Assembly (NCBI GenBank): GCA_007136585.1
Contig: SLGR01000113.1
Coordinates: 1 to 8,497, forward strand
DNA length: 8,497 bases
Reading direction: 5' to 3'
From: Candidatus Sumerlaeota bacterium
GTDB taxonomy: Bacteria > CG03 > SLGR01
In this document: positions 5,747 to 8,497 of the stretch, piece after piece
Layout: each line of letters opens with the position of its first letter
How positions within the stretch are numbered: the stretch's first letter is position 1
The notes under the pieces: generated by a model
Database searches by the model: none
What the model was told of the DNA's origin: nothing
The model's input: only the letters and a program-made list of their open reading frames with translations
Program-made: the position numbers and the translations under genes

Positions 5747-7786
5747 ATGCCGATAATAAATTCAGAAAACGGAAGTATCGTCAAGAATTACACCGCGGAA
5801 GAACTTGTTGAAAAAGCGGCTATGATGAGGGCGTATAACATGATAGCCATCACCGCAGCCGGTTCGGGGCATCCCGGAGGCACACTTTCCATAATGGATA
5901 TAACTGCTGCGCTTTATCTAAAGGTTGCCTCTCACGACCCGCGGCACCCCGGATGGGACGGAAGGGACAGAATTTTCTGGTCGGCCGGGCATAAGGCGCC
6001 GGCCCTTTACGCCGCCTTGGGGGCCTCCGGGTATTTTCCCATTAAGGAGATGGTTAAGCTCAGGAAGCTTGGCTCCGGTTTTGAGGGACATCCGAACAGG
6101 CTTAAACTCCCCGGTATTGAGATGTCTACCGGTTCTCTGGGGCAGGGACTTGGGATCGCTGCGGGCTCGGCCCTGAACGCGAAACAGTCGGGAAAAGGGT
6201 ACAGGGTTTACTGTATAATGGGGGACGGGGAACAGAATGAGGGGTCTATATGGGAAGCCGCGATGTGCGCCGCCCACTATAAACTTGACAACCTTACGGC
6301 TGTAATTGACATGAACAAGCTCCAGATAGACGGAGCAACTGACGAAGTCATGTGCCTGGGGTGTCTTGCGGAAAAATACAGGGCTTTCAGGTGGAACGTG
6401 ATAGAGATAGACGGTCACGATATGCCTCAGATACTGGATGCGTTTGAAAAGGCCCGCTTACATAAAGGTTCTCCCACTGTAATTATCGCTGATACAGTTA
6501 AGGGGAAAGGGGTATCCTATGCAGAAGGTGTAGTGGGGTATCACGGCGTAGCCCCTAAAGACGGTTTAAAGGGCCCCGAGTCCCTGGAGACGGCCCTGGA
6601 GAATATAGGGTATGAAATAAGCTCCGGAGAACTTGAGGAAATATTGCAGACAGCCTCTGATTACCAGAAAACGGTTGATGAAAAAATAACGGAAAAGATT
6701 CCGAAATTCTCCCGTGATTACTGGTGGAACTCCGGAGAGGGAATGAAGGTTGATATGGTTCCCACAAGGATGGGGTTTGGAAAGGCTCTGGAAGAGATTG
6801 GAGCCGATGAAAAAACAGTTGCTTACGGCGCGGATATATCCGGTTCAATAAAGATAGATCAGTTCTATAAGAACCATCCCGAAAGAAAGGAGCGTTTTTT
6901 CAGTGTTGGGATAGCCGAACAGAATATGATACAGGCAGCCTGCGGTATGGCGGCGGAGGGTCGGATCCCTTTTGTCGGTTCATACGGGGTATTTGTTACA
7001 GGGCGCGCCTGGGACCAGATAAGGACAACCGCATGCTATAATGAGCTTGACCTGAAGATAGCCGATGCTCACGGAGGGATATCAGTAGGAGCGGACGGGG
7101 CCACTCACCAGGCTCTTGAGGAGATATCCCTTATGAGCTGTCTTCCGGGTATGAAGGTTGCCGTTCCCTGTGACTCTTTCCAGACATACAGGGCTACAAA
7201 AGAACTCGCCTATATTCCGGGCCCGGCCGTAATAAGGTATGCCAGAGAAGCCACGCCGGTGGTTACTTCAGAAAAGACCCCCTACGAATTCGGGAAAGCC
7301 AATATAGCAAGATACAGGGGCGGCAGTGAGAGCTTCCCGGAAGCCTTTGAATGGTTCCTCGCTTCGGATTATGAACCGGAAAAAGAGGATATCTCCATCA
7401 TAGCCTGCGGGCCTATGGTCCCTGAGGCGATGCGCGCGGCGGTTATATTAAAGGAGGATTTTGGCATAGAGGTCAGGATAATCGATATGCATACCGTAAA
7501 GCCGCTTGACCGTGATGCGGTGAGGAGGGCGGTTGCTGAAACCGGAGCCGTTTTAACCGCGGAGGAGCACCAGGTCGGGGGGTTCGGGAATATTGTCGCG
7601 GGAGCCGCCGCGACTGGGAAGGATTTCCCTGTTTCCTTTGTGATGGATATGGTCGGTGTTCAGGACAGATTCGGAGAAAGCGGGGAGCCTTGGGATCTGA
7701 TGGTGGATTTTGAACTGGTTGCTGAGTCAATAGCGGAAAAAGCCCGGAGCCTTATGGAAAGAAAGAAAAAATCCTTTGAGTCTTGA
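5747..7786 (+). CDS. tkt: Transketolase, full length
   Basis: Transketolase moves a two-carbon ketol unit between sugar phosphates in the non-oxidative pentose phosphate pathway, using thiamine diphosphate and a divalent metal in the cytosol. The 679-residue protein has both halves joined, unlike the two-gene form of many anaerobes. In the ThDP-binding half, GSGHPGG (39-45, H42), SAGHKAPALY (79-88, H82) and STGSLGQGLG (127-136) lead to the GDGEQNEG start of the thiamine motif (159-166) and its closing N190 (IDMNKLQ). In the pyrimidine-binding half, the catalytic glutamate is E391 in GIAEQNM, equivalent by motif to E411 of E. coli. The C-terminal domain carries EEHQVGGFGN. A strong ribosome site fixes the start. 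Its end overlaps the adenine deaminase start by 11 bases. Next to a microcompartment shell gene and a purine enzyme, a role in processing ribose phosphate released from nucleosides is plausible but inferred. Confidence 0.97.
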   Translation: MPIINSENGSIVKNYTAEELVEKAAMMRAYNMIAITAAGSGHPGGTLSIMDITAALYLKVASHDPRHPGWDGRDRIFWSAGHKAPALYAALGASGYFPIKEMVKLRKLGSGFEGHPNRLKLPGIEMSTGSLGQGLGIAAGSALNAKQSGKGYRVYCIMGDGEQNEGSIWEAAMCAAHYKLDNLTAVIDMNKLQIDGATDEVMCLGCLAEKYRAFRWNVIEIDGHDMPQILDAFEKARLHKGSPTVIIADTVKGKGVSYAEGVVGYHGVAPKDGLKGPESLETALENIGYEISSGELEEILQTASDYQKTVDEKITEKIPKFSRDYWWNSGEGMKVDMVPTRMGFGKALEEIGADEKTVAYGADISGSIKIDQFYKNHPERKERFFSVGIAEQNMIQAACGMAAEGRIPFVGSYGVFVTGRAWDQIRTTACYNELDLKIADAHGGISVGADGATHQALEEISLMSCLPGMKVAVPCDSFQTYRATKELAYIPGPAVIRYAREATPVVTSEKTPYEFGKANIARYRGGSESFPEAFEWFLASDYEPEKEDISIIACGPMVPEAMRAAVILKEDFGIEVRIIDMHTVKPLDRDAVRRAVAETGAVLTAEEHQVGGFGNIVAGAAATGKDFPVSFVMDMVGVQDRFGESGEPWDLMVDFELVAESIAEKARSLMERKKKSFES

Positions 7787-8497
7787 AGACCTGATAAGGG
7801 CAGCCGGGGGAAAGCGCAGGGCGGACCTGCTGCTTAGAAATGCCCGGGTAGTCAACGTTTTTTCCGGGGAGATAATTCCGGGAGACCTTGCTGTTTACGG
7901 GGGAAAAGTATGCGGTATGGGGAGTTACCGGGCCGAAGAGATTATTGACCTTGAGAACAGACTTCTCCTTCCCGGGTATATAGACGGCCACCTGCATATT
8001 GAAAGTTCTATGGTAACTGTACCCGAGTTTGCCGAGGCGGTTGTTCCGCTTGGCACTACTACCGTTATAATAGACCCGCACGAGATAGCAAATGTTCTCG
8101 GTCTTGACGGGATAAGGTATATGCTTGAGTCGTCAAAGCACCAGCCGCTTGATGTCTTTCTTATGCTTCCTTCGTGTGTTCCGGCAACAGAGCTTGAGAC
8201 CTCGGGGGCTGTGATAACTGCCGGGGATATATTCCCTTATCTCTCTGAGAAATGGGTGGCGGGGCTCGGAGAGGTAATGAACTTCCCCGGGGTCATTGAC
8301 TGCCGCGGCGGTGTTCTTGACAAGCTGAAACTTATCCGGGGGAAAAAAATAGACGGTCACGCTCCCGGGGTTTCCGGAAAAAAATTAAATGCCTACGTCT
8401 CCGCCGGTATAAGAAGCGATCACGAATCAACTACATTAGAAGAGGCCCGTGAAAAGCTCCGGGCGGGTATGCACGTAATGATAAGAGAGGGTACAGC
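7776..8497 (+). CDS. ade: Adenine deaminase, N-terminal part (cut by window end)
   Basis: The open frame runs to the window edge and gives ~240 residues of a family usually ~570-600 long. Adenine deaminase (amidohydrolase superfamily) converts adenine to hypoxanthine and ammonia. The N-terminal RADLLLRNARVVNVFSGEI block (residues 15-33) is typical, followed by metal-site motifs DGHLHIESSM (70-79; H72, H74), DPHEIANVLG (from D100; H102), GLGEVMN with E166, DGHAPG with H195, and SDHES with D215/H216. No ATG lies near the right place: the only upstream ATG (7754) is in the transketolase frame, and the first in-frame ATG would delete ~45 conserved residues. TTG at 7776 gives an N-terminus of the expected length and is preceded by purine-rich GGAAAGAAAG. 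It overlaps the transketolase by 11 bases, consistent with coupled translation. The C-terminal half is not visible, so intactness cannot be judged. Confidence 0.95.
   Translation, partial: MSLEDLIRAAGGKRRADLLLRNARVVNVFSGEIIPGDLAVYGGKVCGMGSYRAEEIIDLENRLLLPGYIDGHLHIESSMVTVPEFAEAVVPLGTTTVIIDPHEIANVLGLDGIRYMLESSKHQPLDVFLMLPSCVPATELETSGAVITAGDIFPYLSEKWVAGLGEVMNFPGVIDCRGGVLDKLKLIRGKKIDGHAPGVSGKKLNAYVSAGIRSDHESTTLEEAREKLRAGMHVMIREGT

Noticed and set aside
5918-6418. Antisense reading frame of 166 codons within transketolase
   Set aside because: The opposite strand encodes an intact conserved transketolase; the antisense product shows no recognisable motif and has no ribosome site.

Overview
The window holds eight genes, all on the + strand. 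They are packed tightly: the largest gap is 84 bases, three junctions overlap, and no convincing terminator lies between genes. It reads as one operon or a run of co-directional operons. GC content is moderate, and AGG (Arg) and ATA (Ile) codons are frequent. The gene set suggests an anaerobic, probably uncultured bacterium with a bacterial microcompartment (BMC). I cannot name the phylum from the sequence alone.

Layout: (1) 38-319, a hexameric BMC shell protein of the PduA/EutM type with a histidine at the expected pore position. (2) 404-688, an unrecognised 94-residue protein whose N-terminus resembles a BMC encapsulation helix and whose C-terminus resembles a short motif seen in BMC-associated proteins. 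(3) 681-1274, a cyclodeaminase/cyclohydrolase-family protein related to formimino-THF cyclodeaminase. (4) 1280-3352, a large DnaA-like AAA+ protein that lacks the DnaA DNA-binding domain. It carries instead a Pro/Gln repeat between two zinc ribbons and an unrecognised alpha/beta C-terminal domain. (5) 3337-5283, a membrane-anchored hybrid-sensor histidine kinase with two GAF-like regions. (6) 5337-5705, a stand-alone receiver-domain response regulator. (7) 5747-7786, a full-length transketolase. (8) 7776-8497, the first ~240 residues of adenine deaminase, starting at TTG and cut by the window edge.

Working model (inference): shell protein, transketolase, adenine deaminase and a one-carbon cyclodeaminase together fit catabolism of nucleosides or purines plus pentose phosphates linked to a microcompartment. 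This resembles loci described in the literature as sugar-phosphate-utilising BMCs. The DnaA-like protein, kinase and receiver sit in the middle as a probable regulatory or signalling cassette. The most novel element is the DnaA-like/zinc-ribbon fusion, whose architecture I do not recognise, translationally coupled to a sensor kinase.
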